The notes beneath the pieces were generated by a model. The model was not told where the DNA came from, did no database searches, and worked only from the letters and a program-made list of their open reading frames with translations. The position numbers and the translations under genes were made by a program. From Promerops cafer (taxonomy: Eukaryota > Chordata > Aves > Passeriformes > Nectariniidae), in assembly GCA_013398275.1 (NCBI GenBank), contig VZSE01002187.1, positions 579,813-643,812 of the forward strand: a DNA stretch of 64,000 nucleotides, given 5' to 3'. This document shows positions 35,726 to 49,315 of this stretch, piece after piece. How positions within the stretch are numbered: the first letter of the stretch is position 1; each line of letters starts with the position of its first letter.

Positions 35726-38700
35726 TATTCTCTTTGATGCCACGACCAGTGAAGCAGTGATGAGAGCTGTGTCCCCACAGAGCCCTTCCTCCAGAAACAA
35801 TGTGGAGAGCCGTGGTCCCACACAGCCCCGCGGCGAGGCGGATGAGCAGCAGCTCTCGGAGAGCTCGGCAGAGAGGCAGGGTCTGGAACACAAGAAATGG
35901 CATAAGCTGGAGCCCTGCTTGCCAGGGCAGCAGGAGCAGGACTCCCAGGGAAGCCACGGGCTGGAACCCGGTGGGGAAGGAGCCCTCTTCTCCCTTCAGC
36001 AAAGGGACTTTCAAAGTTTTCCTCATAAATCCTTTCTTAGAAATTCCCTATAAATGCAACTTTGCCAATTTAGCCCAAGGGAGAATCTTTTTGGTGAAAG
36101 CAGAACTGGTAGGTGGGGAGGAGAAGGAAATAGAAGTCCTTTCACACCTCTGTTTTTGTCTTTGGCCAAAACAGCAGCCAGCAACATGGCACAGTGACTT
36201 ATTTTATTTAAACCTAATTTTCTGCCAGGAGTAACCTCCCGAGTGTCTTGCTGCAGTTCAGATTAGTGACCTGCCGTGAGTGCGGCGATGGGCCAGCGCT
36301 GGCGGGTTTGCTGCCGCGGTCTGAGGCCCCGGGTGTCCCCTCGGAGGTGTGCTGCCCTCTGTCGCTGCGACACGCGGCGCGAGGTCCGTGTCAGCACTGC
36401 GTGTGCTGCAGGCGCCTCCCCCAGAGATTCAGTCCGAGCTGAAGTAATTCATGCAAATCCCCAGGGCTGGATCAGTGCAGATATGAGGCTTTATCGCCTC
36501 CCGGGAAGGTAAAAGCTCTTACTGGTTGCTTATTTCAAGAGTTCATGCCACACAAAAGGCCTGGGAATGCTGTAAATGTGTCCCGAGGTGCCGCAGAGGC
36601 GCGACGCCATCAGTGCCACGTCCACAGCAGGAGTTTGGACCCACGTGGGCTCTGCACGGGGCCTGAGCTGGGCTTCACTGTGTTCATGCTGGTCTGGATT
36701 AACAAAAACCACCAGCTGCGTTTGTTCAGGGCCTCCTGCTCTGTCACTGAGCCTGGCTGTAGGCGCTGGGCAGCCAGGACCACTGAGATGGTTGGGGTAA
36801 AGGCAGGCTTTCAAGTACAGGATCGTTTTTGTTTCCCAAGAGTCTGTCTGCTTCTCCCCATCATTTCATCCAGTGGACAATTTTAGCTTTTCCTACATGT
36901 TCCTAAATTTGCCCATACTTCCTTTCCAAGCCCGTAACAGTCACAGCAACACAGCTGCTGCTGCCCCAGAAGGAATGGGACCCTTTGGACTCGGCCATCC
37001 TGTGGGTCAGGGGCCCTCCTTGCCCTCCAGCCTTCCTTCTGCAGGATGCAAGAGGAGCTGGAGCCAGGAGCAGGGATGTGCACGCCAGCTGCTGGGCGAT
37101 GGGGCTGCCAGAAGAAGCAGCTCCCCGTGGCTCCCCTCAGGGATCCCCTGTGGGATGGGTGGGAGGCTGTGGTGCTCTCTGTGGGATCAGCCCTTCACCA
37201 CGTGCCCCAGAGCAGGCTGTGCACCCTGAAACCCTGCCAGGTGCCCGCTCTGTCACAGTCAAGTGCAGTTACTGAAGGCAATCCAGTCCAGCTGGGCTGG
37301 TCAAGTTCTCCCCAGAGGTGCACAGCGGCGTTACCAACGTTTGCACGGGTTTAAACTTCCAGCCAGAAATAAAGCAGCCTTCGTACGCGCCTTACCGCTG
37401 CCTTTTCTGCATAGAATTGAATAAATTACCCTTTGTTATGGAACATTAATCCTCTTGGCTAAATGGAATAATTCCCACCTCGGATGCAGCGGAAGGTTGG
37501 AGTGCCCTCAGAGCAGACCTGGGGGCAGCCTCTCAAGCAGCGTAACGACAGATGGGGCAGGGGAGCTCCTGCGCCCCGTGGGGAGAGCCAGGGCCTCACT
37601 GGAGGCTGAGAACTTCCCTGGGGCATCCCCAGCTAGGGCAACCTACATGTATTTTATTTATATCTATCTATCTATATATATGCACATCTGAAATTAGATT
37701 AGAAATTACTATATATTCCAGTCTAGAGAGAAGGTTGCCCATGTCTCCCTTTCTGTGGCACTGGCAGGTTTCCTCTGCCCTCACACACACACAGACACCA
37801 GGGTCTGATGCTGGTGCCAGGAGGGATCCATTAGGAGGAAACTCCACAAATCTCAGTGTGATGCTACAGCTCCTGACAAAATGAAGGCAAGTATCTGGTT
37901 CAGATCTGCACTTAAAACAATCCAGAGGCCCATTAGTATTCCTCCCGCGTGATCCAGATGGAGTAATAGCAGCTGTATGAATAAAATTAAAATGGGAAAG
38001 CTGAGGCTGCCTCACGCTTGGGAAGAGGCTGAAGATTAGAGCTGGCAATGGCAACGCTTCCTCAAGAGTTGGGCCCTCTGTCCAGCTCGTGTGACCAGCC
38101 CTTCACTGTGGGACTGTCCCTCTGCTCTCCTCTGCGGGGTGGGCAGCACCTGCCACGCCGGGTGGTCAGAGGGGCTCTGGGACCCTGGGGCGAGGAGCAC
38201 GTTCCGAGGGAGACACTTCCCATGGGCTGCACCTCTCGGCAAAGCTGAGGAGCATTGCTGGGCCTCCCCTCAGAGCAGCAGCACGCAGGGAGCCCGGCTG
38301 TGCCCGGAGGGAGGCACGCAGAGGGCAGCGCGGCTGCGGGGGCACACGGGAGGTGCAGGAATCCTCTCTGAGCGGCAGGCGGGTGACATCCATGCTGCTT
38401 TTACCCAGGCTGCAAGTTTCAGACTGCAGTGCATTAATTCAAAGAGCTGGAATCGATGTCCCTCCCGTTGCCATCGACGCAGTCAAAGGCTCTCCGCGTG
38501 TCCCAGAGCCGCCGCCGTGCCCCGGCAGCCCCGCTGGCCCCGCAGGGCTGCGGCGCTTCCTCCAGGGACCCTCCCGCCGCGCCCGTGCCGAACCCCGCCG
38601 GCCCCGCCGAGGAAACTGCTGCGTGAGGAGCCTCTGCTTGCCTTTCAGACAGCGTGGCTATGTCAAAACACCGATTTTTGCCAAGAGTCCCTAAGCACTA

Positions 38701-41700
38701 TTATTCATGGTTGCTTATGAAACCCCTCATTAGCTGAAGAAGCTAATTGTTGCTGTTGAAAAAATGAGCAGCGAATCTCCAGGTCTGGCGTTCTGCCACC
38801 CCAGGAACCTGGGCTTGTTTACGGTGAGGCTCAGTGTCCTTTGCTGTTGCAGTCAGGAAAATATTCCCCAACAAACCCCACCTTTTCCCCCCATACTACC
38901 GACTGTCTTTCCTTTTTGCCTGCCCAAATTTGATACACAGAAATATTCAGGGGCACCAGGGGATGCCAACCAGTACTTTGTGACCGATTTCAGATAAATT
39001 CTGGACAGCAGCAAAGTCACCTCTAAAGTGCCCATAGTGGGGAAAACATCCTGCATGAGAGCATCTCTGCAAGGACTCGGGATGGAGCTCCTCCACCTCC
39101 CTCTGCCCACCTGCAGGAAGAGGCACAGCTCTGGGGTCAGGAGCAGCACCAGTGTGACCCCCAGTTCACAAATCACCCCTCCCATCCAGCTGCTGGGAGA
39201 CACGAGGCTTCAGCCGGGAGGAAATTGTTTTGCAGGTATTGTTTTGCTAACAATAGGGATTTCTGCTTCTGAGAATGCTGTTTTGTTTAATACCTGCTTT
39301 CTGCAGAGTGGCAACGTGATGGAGTAATAGCCCTGGCACAGCTATGAGGGGTCTGGCTGGTGACAAGAGAACAGACAGCTGTATCCATCAGGAAAGAAAG
39401 AAAACAAGTGTAAAGGAAATAAGTGCTCCACGTAGGAATCCCCCGACAACATAAGGTTTTAATCTTCAGGATTAAATGGTGTTTTGATCCCTTACTGCAC
39501 AATAAATGTGTTTGCAGGGGGAAATGTGCCAATTTTCTTCTCTGCAAAGAGAAAAGAGAGCTGGACCTGAGTAGTGCTCTGCTTACAGGAAATAAAATGC
39601 AGGTTTGTTTTGAAAAGTTATCTGATAGAGGTGAAATGAGACCCAAATCCTGTGGTGTGGCACAGAGCACAACTGGCTGGAGCACTTGTCCCAGTTACCT
39701 GTCCTGCACCTGCTATGTGGGGACACTGGAGATCGCTCAGTGGCTGTACAAACACCAAAAAATGAACTGCTGGCAAGGAAGTGGGAAACCGAGTCCCAGA
39801 TGATAGAGGGGCTGATCCTGCCCGTGGGACAGAGGGGCAGGGCCAGCACTGCAGCCTCCAGCCACTGCTGCCAACCCTGCCATGTCAGCAGCTCTGGGCC
39901 TCTGAACGGAGCCCTAAAACCAGCCAGTGACCCAAGATTCCTGAGTGCTCTTGGCATTTTCCTGGGGTGGCTTCCACTGCGCGGAGGAGGCCGTCACACG
40001 CCGGGCACCGAGGGTTTATGCTGATGAATTATTCAAGTTGTGTGGAACCAGGCATCGTTATCCCCATGTGGGATAAAGGAGCGGGTGCACATCTACGTGG
40101 ATGCAGATAAAACACAGGCTTTACAAAGAATCACAATTCTTCGTATTCTCCTCCCAAACAAAACCCCCAAGATGCAACGCTCTGCTTTTTCTGCCTTTGA
40201 AAGAAAAGCAGTGAATGCCAAGTCCTGCCCAGCTCCTAATGAGAGGCCTCTGGGCCACACATCCCACCCAGCAGCCACTAACCCTGCTGCACCCTGGCTG
40301 CAACCCTAAATGTGCCCAGTGTGACCCACTGCCCACAAGTGCAGGCCTGCAGGAGTTATGGAGGAGCTGCTGAGGCTTCCCAGCTGCTCTGGCTCTTTCT
40401 CTGAGCTCTGCACTGATGTGCCACCTCTGCCCACGCTCAGGAGCAGCCCACGAGCAGCAGCTCCCGTGTGGGCGTGCAGCAGCCCCCACAGCCCGACCAT
40501 GAGCTGGGGGCACCTGCGGCACCACGAGCAGCCCCAGGGCTGACAGAGCTCCGAGCATCCCTGCAGCCCTCTGCAAGCCTGCACAAAGCAGCCCAAACAG
40601 CCCGACGTGGTGCCTCTGGCAGCGTGGCTGCAGCGAAGCTCAGCGGCCCCGCTGCCCAGAGCCCCCCGGAGCAGGGCTGTGCAGTGGGGCCACCACAGCA
40701 CCCGGTGTCACCCCCCTACAGCCCTCTCCAGGACCTCCGTGAGCCCGGCTGCGTGGCAGGGGAGCAAAGCTTCTCTGCAAAAGGAAAAGAAACCAAACAC
40801 CGCTCTGAAGTGTGTGACAAACACGAGTGTGAGGGAAAGCACTTGTTTTAAAAACGGGTAAGAAATCCTTCAGTGCTGTCCTTCTCCGCAGGGGTGATGG
40901 AGGGGGCCAGTGCTGCCATTGATCTGACCCACAGCACCCCGAGCGCAGCTCGTTACCAAACCAGAAAAACAATGTTCAGCAGCACAGCATCTTGTTAACT
41001 CGGGGAGTCGGGGGAGCCCTCCCGCTCGCCAGCAGTCACTCCAGCAGCGCCTGCCCGAAGAGCCGAGCGCCCCGCTCCTAATGGGGTTGTTAATAACTGT
41101 CACGTTCCACGAGGGTGAAATAACGAGCCTGCTTTCATCCAGAGATCAGACTAAACCCGCGGGGAGCCGGCCCAGTCCCCTGCCCTGCCTTGTGCCCCGA
41201 AGCTGAGCAGAGGAGCAGCACTGCTGACACCGTGGTCAGCGGGGCGGCCGAGGGCAGCTCCCCAGCACCAAACCCTGGGCAAAACCACCTCCATTCCTGC
41301 TCTAAAACAAATGCACTCACTGCTTTCTTGTAGTTACACTTTTAGACCTAAATACAACTAAAAGCCAGAGAGAGGAGAGTGTGTTAAGAGACTGCTCAAC
41401 TGCAGGCAAGAAAAATCCCAGTCCCCACGTATTAATTTAAAGTTTGAGGTTTTTATGGGGATGCTGCTGAGACAGACACAGCTATGAGTAAATATGTCAA
41501 AATAATCTATCAAGTGGAAAGCTGGTCCCTGAGCTGTTCAATGCAAGAGGTAAATTACACAAAGATTATCACTAGATTTCCAAAATGCCTTCCAAAAAAA
41601 GAGAAAGAAAGGGAAAGGACAAGATTTGGGTGCCTTTCTTGAGGCTTAGACTGTTCCCAGCCCTTTCTTGCTTTCAGAGACAGTCACTACATTTTGAGGT

Positions 41701-44450
41701 TTCCAAGCAGAGGGGAGCCCTGCTGTGCTGGAGCTCCTGACCAGACCAGGGGCTGCTCCCCCTCCCCTCCCTGAACACCCCCAGGCAGCTCAGCTGGGCC
41801 AGCCCTGGCTCTGGTGGGAAGGATGCTTCCAAGCCCCAGTGCCACACAGACCTGGAAAGGCTGGATAAAATCTGCCCACCCTGCCAGGGGGCTCCGAGTT
41901 GCTTACTGGTAGAAGGGCTAAATTAATCCATTTAATACAGAAAAACCCTGCCTTCAGAATAAAACAAGATCCAAGATCTCTCTGAGCAGTGTTTCCCTCG
42001 AGGCTTACCAGCACTGCGTTTTCCATCACAAAAATAATGTCCTGTAAAAGACTGATTAGTCAGCTGATAATTGAGTTCTTAAATGTCAAAAACAATGTGG
42101 TATGAATATTCAGCAGATCATGCCATGAAACTTACCTGTTCCATCAACAATGACTAACAGTTTCTATCCCCATTGTTCTTTTCCAGATATTATGTTAATT
42201 TGACTTTTCTGAGGTGATGAACAAGGTTCTCTTAAAACACAGTTTTGCAGGTTAATGTGTAATGGGCTGCTTAAAAGAAAACAGTTTGGAAGTCGTGCCT
42301 GACTTCCATCCCTGTGCATTAGCTCCAGCTCGCAGTTCAGGGAGAGGGCCAATTGAATCACAACTGCTCAAAGCAGACAGAGTTAATATTTTGTCTTCTG
42401 GGAAGAAGAAAGCCTGGTATGTAGATTGAAAAAAAAAAAAAAAAAGTCAAATTTTTGTGCTGCTGGAGGTTAAACACAGTCCAAGGGCCAAGGTCACAAC
42501 ACGTTTCAGACATCATTTAATTTAACAGGGGAAAACACAGGCTGTGTTTCCTTCAGGGCTGTATCTCTGGTTTTTAAAGGGAAGCAGGGTGATATTGGAT
42601 CTAACTCCATTCCCCACCACCCTTGGGGCCCAGCCACGCAGCCAGCTTTCTGCTCGGCCAGCAGCACACCCATCCAAGCCACGAGCAGCCAATTTCCCCA
42701 GGACAACCCCGTGGGAGTCGGCATCAAGGGCTTTGCTACGCCCTGGGCAGTCACCAGCAGAACCCAGCACCCCGAGCAGCACGTTTAGGGCTGAAGGATT
42801 GCATCTCTGCATCTTCCTAAGCGTGTGTTTAATTAAGGCCTCAGCCTAGCTGGGAGCTCGGGAGCCTGGCTCTCAGTCACCCAAACCCAGATTTATGGGC
42901 TCCGTGTGGAGTGGTGAGCAAAGACATTTAAAACCAATCACCACCTCGGAGAGGCAGATCCAAGCAGCCCAGGCTGCGCTCCTTATGCTGGAGAGTACAA
43001 AAATAAAGCCATCAGGCTCACCAGACAAGCAGGTTATTTGTACTATTTTTTTTTAGTGATTAGTTTCTTTAATAATGCCTTTTGCCCGCAGTGGGAGAAA
43101 CTCCATCGTGCTCTCACACACCACACTGCTGATGGATGACGCTCCCATGTGACCAACCAAACTCAATTTTAATGTTTTCTGATGCCACTGAGAAGAATGA
43201 AAAGGCAGTTATCATTTTCCTCCAGCCTCAGATGTTGCCAAGCACGAAGGGGTGCTGGCTCCTTGGCTGAGGAACTTGACACTCAACTTCGCTGACTCAA
43301 ACACGAGTCAGCTTCAGAATTGTCAACCTTTTAGGGGAAAAAGCAAAATGGAACTTCTGGGTTTTTTCCCCCTCAGTGTTGCTATCCCTTGTGTCTGTCA
43401 CAGGCCGAACCTCCCATGCACGATGCACTCAGAACCTTTAGGAGAGGACAATGTCCCACAGCTGCAGCACCTGGCTTGGGTGCTCTCCATCCCCCCCAGA
43501 CCCCAGGGGGACCTCGGCCTTGGTCTGCAGGCATCTGCCAGAGCTTGAGAGGGCAGATCTGTGCACAGACTGCTCCACGGTACAGACTGATTGCAGGAGC
43601 CATTACTGCAAATGATATAATATCAAGGACCTTTTCAGAAGCTTGCTCTGGTGGGACCCAGAACCAGGGAGGGCACAAGGGAGGAATCTGCCTTTTAAAT
43701 ACCACTATTTTGTAAAAAATCCATCTGTAGAAATGGCATAAAAAGGACTCTGATAAAACAGCATCAATATTCCACCTGACAGAAGCCAGAGATTTGGGGG
43801 AATTTCTTTCAGTCTTTGAAGATTTCCATCTCATACAAAACTCTGAGTATTGTTATGGACAATACCCTGTCACTCACATAGTTCCAGCATGTCTGGTGGT
43901 GGGGCTAGGAAAAGAGGGATTTTTTTCTTGCCTGGCAGGGTGAGAGAAGGTGACCTCTCCCGCACGCGCCGAGTTAATCACCGTCCTGCCTCTCCTTTGC
44001 TGCCCAGGCCGGTATCCCTAATTACACTGACCTATTTTTCATGAGTACAACGGGAGAGAGTTCCGAAGGATCAGCGCTCCTGTGGGGAGAAATTACCCTC
44101 CTTCCCTTCGCCAGGATGTAATGGTTGTTTATTCCTCCCGGTGGCCCCGGAATCCTCAGCAGAGCAGCCGGTGGAACCGGAGAAATCCACGGGGCAAGCG
44201 CGGGGCTGGGATCCCGCCCGCGCTCATCGGGTACCGGCCAGCTCAGGCAGCGGCCCCGGGCAGGAAGGAATTCCGGCCCTCTTCCCTGAAACACGTTGCC
44301 ATTACCAAGGCAATCGGAATTTTAATCAGCAGCGCCACGGAAGTGTTTCTGACTCAGTCGCCTGTGTAAAAACCACGCAAACAACCCCAAAATGAAACCC
44401 CTGGCAGGATTGCGAATGGCAATCCCGTTTAGAACGGGAGAGAGGGGATT
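35726..44450. other. Intergenic, no gene seen
   Basis: CpG-rich bits lie at 36280-36390 and 38480-38620. A (TATC)n/(TA)n run is at 37655-37682, and an A17 run is at 42429-42445. AT-rich islands lie at 37350-37470, 37870-38010, 38640-38770, 39220-39300, 41440-41600, 42030-42260 and 43000-43240. No exon is recognised. Confidence 0.6.
38640..38775. promoter_or_regulatory. Candidate conserved non-coding element
   Basis: Contains CTATTATTCATGGTTGC, CCCTCATTAGCTGAAGAAGC and TAATTGTTGCTG directly beside a CpG-rich block. The flanks are GC-rich and there is no coding character. Confidence 0.3.
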
Positions 44451-44454
44451 TCCT

Positions 44455-44770
44455 GGCAGCATCACCGCTCCCGTGGCGAGGGCTCGCCCTGGGGCTCCCA
44501 GCACTGCCAGCCCCGGCGGGTGGGTGCAGGGGAGCGGGGGGACACCCAGCCCGGCACGGAGCGGGGGGACCCGGGCCGCGGAGCGCCGCATCCCCGCGGT
44601 CCGCCCTGCCCCGCAGGGCAGCGGGGGCCGAGGCCCGCCCGGCGCACCGGGGAGCAGCCCGGGGCTCCTGCCCGCCCGCATTTCACCCGATCCGCTCCTG
44701 TCCGGCCTGCCCGCTGCTGCCCCCGCCCCGATCCCTTTCCGCGCTCCCCGGTGACCCGCGGGGCTCGGGT
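44455..44770. promoter_or_regulatory. Orphan CpG island
   Basis: This is the sharpest CpG island in the gap: about 300 bp with GGGACCCGGGCCGCGGAGCG, CCCGCCCGGCGCACCGGGG and GTGACCCGCGGGGCTCGGG. It is flanked right by a 450-bp AT-rich island (44820-45280). This pairing is typical of bivalent or enhancer-associated islands, or of a non-coding RNA promoter. No protein exon is recognised. Confidence 0.5.
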
Positions 44771-44819
44771 GCTTGCTTTTGCCTTCCCGGGTCTGCAAGC
44801 CGCCCTGCTCCTACCGCAG

Positions 44820-45280
44820 GAAGCAGAAAACTAGTTTAACATCTCATTTATTTCATAGAGGAGAAAGTAATTCCCTGCTGAATGATTGTCCTGAACCAAC
44901 AATTCAGAAAGCAGGAATTTGCAGTGCCTGCCGGAGCCGGGAGTGCATTACTGTAGTGCTGCTCCATGATGGAGCTGAAATATGTTTTTTTCCTCCTGTT
45001 AGCCTGAAGAGAAAAGCCATTAAATATGATTAAGGTTAAGAGATTGCTAAAATTACAAACAGCCGCCATTCAATTATTTTGGTCTATAAAATGCAACACA
45101 GATTGGAGTTATTTCTCCGAAATGTGTTTTTAGAAAATAACATAACACAACTAATGTGGTTTGATGTAGCAAATCAGGTTTCAGATACTCCTCGTAATGC
45201 AAAACTAAAAGGTTCATAATTTAGCTCAAAGTTCGTAACTTGAAGTAGTCAGGTGGCTGTTCTGTTAAAAAAGCGGGGGG
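44820..45280. promoter_or_regulatory. Candidate conserved non-coding element
   Basis: Long AT-rich island with many homeodomain and MEF2-like words (GGTCTATAAAATGC, CATTAAATATGATTAAGG, TAGAAAATAACATAAC) and no open frame. It directly abuts the 44.5-kb CpG island. Confidence 0.38.
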
Positions 45281-48200
45281 CCAAAAAAAAAAATCAATCC
45301 TGCCCCAATGAATACGCTGTGGAGTTGTCTAAAGCCAGAGAGTCAATCAGTTTTAGCACCCATTAAAGCAAAGACAGAAAAATGCAACAACTTGGCATAA
45401 CAGTCAGACATTTTTTATGGAGAATAAATCTCCCCAGCAGTTTCTGCAATTTCGAACGCGGCCTGAGGTGGGTGTGAGGGACGTGCAGGGACTGGGAGAC
45501 TCTGCAGGAGAGGGAGAGGGTCCTGGGGAGGGCTGCTGGGGTGTCACAGAGGTGGTGGGCACTGGGGAGCACCCGTTCCCCTCCAAGCCTCTGCTTCACG
45601 CAGTGCCAGGCTCACTGTGCCCCAGAGAAAGGGCACTACAATGTATTTTCTGTCAGCAAGGTGCAAGGAGCTGAAATAATTGGAAAGTTGGAAAAAAATG
45701 TGGATGGGGATATAGCAACGGCTGGAGACTGGTGTTACCACAGTTAATAAAATATGAGGAATTGCATTATTCTGCCAAAAGCAACACAAGCCTCACGGGG
45801 TCCCTGGAGGCTGGCTCCAGAGCTGCTTCCATCAGCAAACGTGGAGCGAGCTCGGCGTGGAGCCACGAGAGCTGGCCCTGGAGGGGAGGGCAGGGCAGGG
45901 CAGGGCAGGGCAGGGCAGGGCAGGGCAGGGCAGAGCTGGGCACTCACACCACGTTGGTGGCTGCCCCATCCCGCAGCCAAAGGAGCCACCCAGCCCACCC
46001 AGCAGCATTCAGGCCTGGCAAATTCCTGTCTTGTGAGGATTTCTCACCCCCTAGATGCTGATCACTCACCTGCCAGCATCCGTGTGCCTGCAGGATTCAC
46101 ATATTCCCACTGTGGTTATCCCAGTGGCCCAAAGCAATGCCCGGGAAAAACATTCCCTTCCACCTGTCAGAGTTTATACACAAGATCCTCTTGTAGTGGG
46201 TTGAAAAGGGTTAATGTGTGAGAAATAGATCATTTGATGAGTAACTGCATGATTAGGACCCAACGGATCGATAATTTCTTATAAATGTATAAATAATTCA
46301 TTCTGCTAATGTGCTTATAATAACCTCTCGTGTACCCACTTGTGTCTCACAACAGCTACTCCCTCCTTTGTCAGCCCCACACAAAGCAGCCCAGGGCAGA
46401 GAAGACACAGCAGGCACTCCTGATGTAGCCAGGATTCAGCTGAGCAGGTGGCTTTTCCAGCAGAAACCTTGTCAAAAATGCTGGACCTCAGCATCTCACC
46501 CTTGTGAGATTCCTCAGCTGGTCAGCAGCTTCTTGCCACAAATCCAGACCTTCTCCACCTTCCTGGCAAGCACTGGGGTGCTCAGGACACTCCTTCCTCA
46601 CCTTTTCTGCCTCTAATTCCCCAAAAGAAGCCTTGTGGAAACACAGATGGGGGATTTCCAGTACCCAGCCCAGCATTCCCCTTGCTGCCCCCATCACCCG
46701 GGTGCCTGGCTGCCCTTAGAGCACCACCCTGGCCCTGCCCTCCCCGAGGCTTGCCAAACAGCCACTGGGCACACGGACCAGCAGAGAAGTCTCTCTGACA
46801 GGTAATTAGCTGCAGAAAAGAGCGAATGGAAGACAGAGCCTGAATTAATAACAAGGCACACACGTATTTGCCTGGAGATGCACAATGAATTACTTCAATT
46901 TACCAAAAGCGCCCTGTTTATCTGCGGATGGAACAGATACATCTTCATTTCTGCTCATCTTTGGGAACTGCAGCAGCAGCTGGGGAGCAAGGCAAGGCTC
47001 CAGCCATTCCCATTCCCTCGCTGTGCCAGCAAGTGCAGACCCTGGCACTGCACCCACAGTGACACCGAAGGTGACAGTCAGAAAGGACAGGGGCAGGTGG
47101 ATCCTCATAATTATTGCTATTTTGAGGAGAAAAACGAAAAGAAAGTGTCACTACTTCAAACTTACCCTGTGAACCACCAGGGGAGCACTGTGTGAGGAAA
47201 AAGGGCAGAAAGAGTTTAAAATAAAAGCACCAACCAGCCCTGGCACAGCAGCACTGGAGGCAGAGCCATGGGCTGGGCTGTTCCTGGGGCACGTGGCTGC
47301 TCCTCGCTCGGGGAGGCAGGAACAAGGTGGGAGCGAAGGTGAGCTTTGCATTTTCCTTCAAGGCTCATTGCTTTGGAGTTTCAGCCTTAAAGCTGAATTT
47401 CAATTACATGACCAGTAATATTCACTTAATGGAAAGTACCATCCTCGCCCGGTGGGCTGCAGCGGGAAGGAAGGAGAGGAAAAAGAAAGATGAAGCACGA
47501 CTCCTGTGAGACAGGCACCTCACCTGCCTGTGTCCCAGTGCCCCCCTCACTGCCAGCATGGTGATGTAGGGCAGGGGACACTTGTGCCAGGCAGAGCTTC
47601 CTGAATCTCCGTGGGGTGATATAACCTGAGGAGCTGGGCACTCAGAGTGGGTTGGCAAAATCCACCACCACCACCAGCACCTCCCAGCTGGAGGGAGGGA
47701 GGGATGGAGGGAGGGATGGATCCCTCCCATCCCTGGCTGGGCACCCCTCTGCTGGCAGGAGGGATGGAAATGGAGCAGCACGTGGCCCATCGGGGGTGCA
47801 GGGGGCTGCCAGACACCCATCCCCAGCAGGGCAGGCAGCAGCACAGCACTGCTCCCAGCTCTCCTCCTTCCACACACCCTGGGCCTCCCTGGCTTACTGG
47901 GAAAACATTTAGGATTAGGCTTCCATCTGATTTCCATGAAAGGCTCTGGTCACCACCTATTTGCTTAACACCAGACCTTTCAGGCACCATCAAATTTAAC
48001 AGGGCTTGACAGATTTGGGACTAAACACAAGAGCCAGACAAACCCAGGAGGCCCCGGTGGATGCACCAGGACAGGCAGGATTAGGGGAAGAGAAAAGGCA
48101 AAAGGAAAGAGGAGAGAGACACTCAGAGTCTGGCTGGTGCTGCTCATGCCAGGAGCCTTGCCCCGTGCCAGCAGCTCTCTGCCCGCTCTCCTCCCCAGCC

Positions 48201-49110
48201 AGGAGGCTGTTAGCTTGTTTTGCCCACTTCTCCCAGCTTATTCCCTCTCTGGCTGGTGCAAGAAGCACCTGGAAACCAAAGGCATGAGCAGAGCTCGAGC
48301 CTTGCAGCAGAGCTCAGGCATTCCAGGGTACGAGGTCTCGCTTATAAATCACTCTTCTCCCTTAGCCAAACAGAAGCTCAAAGGCAGCAGGTCTGATTGA
48401 ATTACATGTTTAATATTTAACAAGGGGTCAGGTTAGATAATCAAATAGTCTTTTTTTGTCTGAAAATTAGTCCTGAGGTCAGTACAGAACCTGCATAGCT
48501 TCCCCTCTGCAGCGAGGGGGGCTGTTTCTCCCCGGTGCAGTAATGATCACGGAAGGCTTGGGCAAGGAGCTCAGGAGAATCCCAGGAAAGTCCAAGGTGT
48601 TTTCAAAATACCTTTAGAAAAGAAACATAAAATACACTTTATCACCAAATGAAACTTTCTTGGTGTCATGGAAACAAAATTTTGGAATTAACAGGTTTGC
48701 TTCCGTCATAGACTGTTGTCTCACCCTGCTCATGGGAACCAGAAAAGGAAGGATGGAGTTTGCTCTGGAAACTGCTGTAAATGGTCACCCAGGCCTGAAC
48801 CTCTTTTCAATTTTAAATTAAGAGACACAAAGGAACAGATGATTTGATCTGACAGAATGAAGGAACCTCCCCCTGGCTGCTCTGGCAGGGTGTGGCACCT
48901 CCAGCCTCCGACAGCCCCAGCCTGCCCTGGCTGCCCACCCCAGCCCTGAGCTGGCAGCTGAGCAGCCACCTCCGGTTTTCCTGGGATGGGGGCCCTCCTG
49001 ACACTCCCATTCCAGCAGGGACAGCTCTGCAGAGGCACAGCCCTGGCCTCCCTGGCATTTATCTGCTGCTGTAGACAAGCACGTCCATTCTGTGAGCAAA
49101 TTGGAGCGAT
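45281..49110. other. Intergenic, no gene seen
   Basis: A (GGGCA)n array lies at 45888-45933. AT-rich islands lie at 46210-46330 and 48380-48480 and near 48600-48710. GGGA-rich sequence with a near-palindrome is at 47690-47728. No exon is recognised. Confidence 0.6.
45888..45933 (+). repeat. GGGCA pentamer array
   Basis: Nine consecutive G3 runs spaced by CA. It satisfies the G-quadruplex pattern several times over on the plus strand. Confidence 0.95.
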
Positions 49111-49119
49111 GGCCACTCA

Positions 49120-49315
49120 TCGGTAGCAATTCCCAGTAATTAAATGAGAATTAATTGATTAACCAAGCAGTGCACTTGCTTTATATATGGTGTTTTTATT
49201 AGCAAACCCTAGTTACTTAAGTAATTTCCAAGGCATATTTATTAGCGCTGCATGAATCTGAGTAAACAAGTCATTTTTAATTGTGGGAATAATTAAAAAT
49301 GGCCACGTGTGTTTA
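49120..49315. promoter_or_regulatory. Candidate conserved non-coding element with paired homeodomain site
   Basis: Contains TAATTGATTA at 49152-49161, the inverted TAAT(N2)ATTA arrangement bound by paired-class homeodomain dimers, plus GTTACTTAAGTAATTTCC and TTTTTAATTGTGGGAATAAT. AT-rich between GC-rich flanks; no coding character. Confidence 0.36.
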
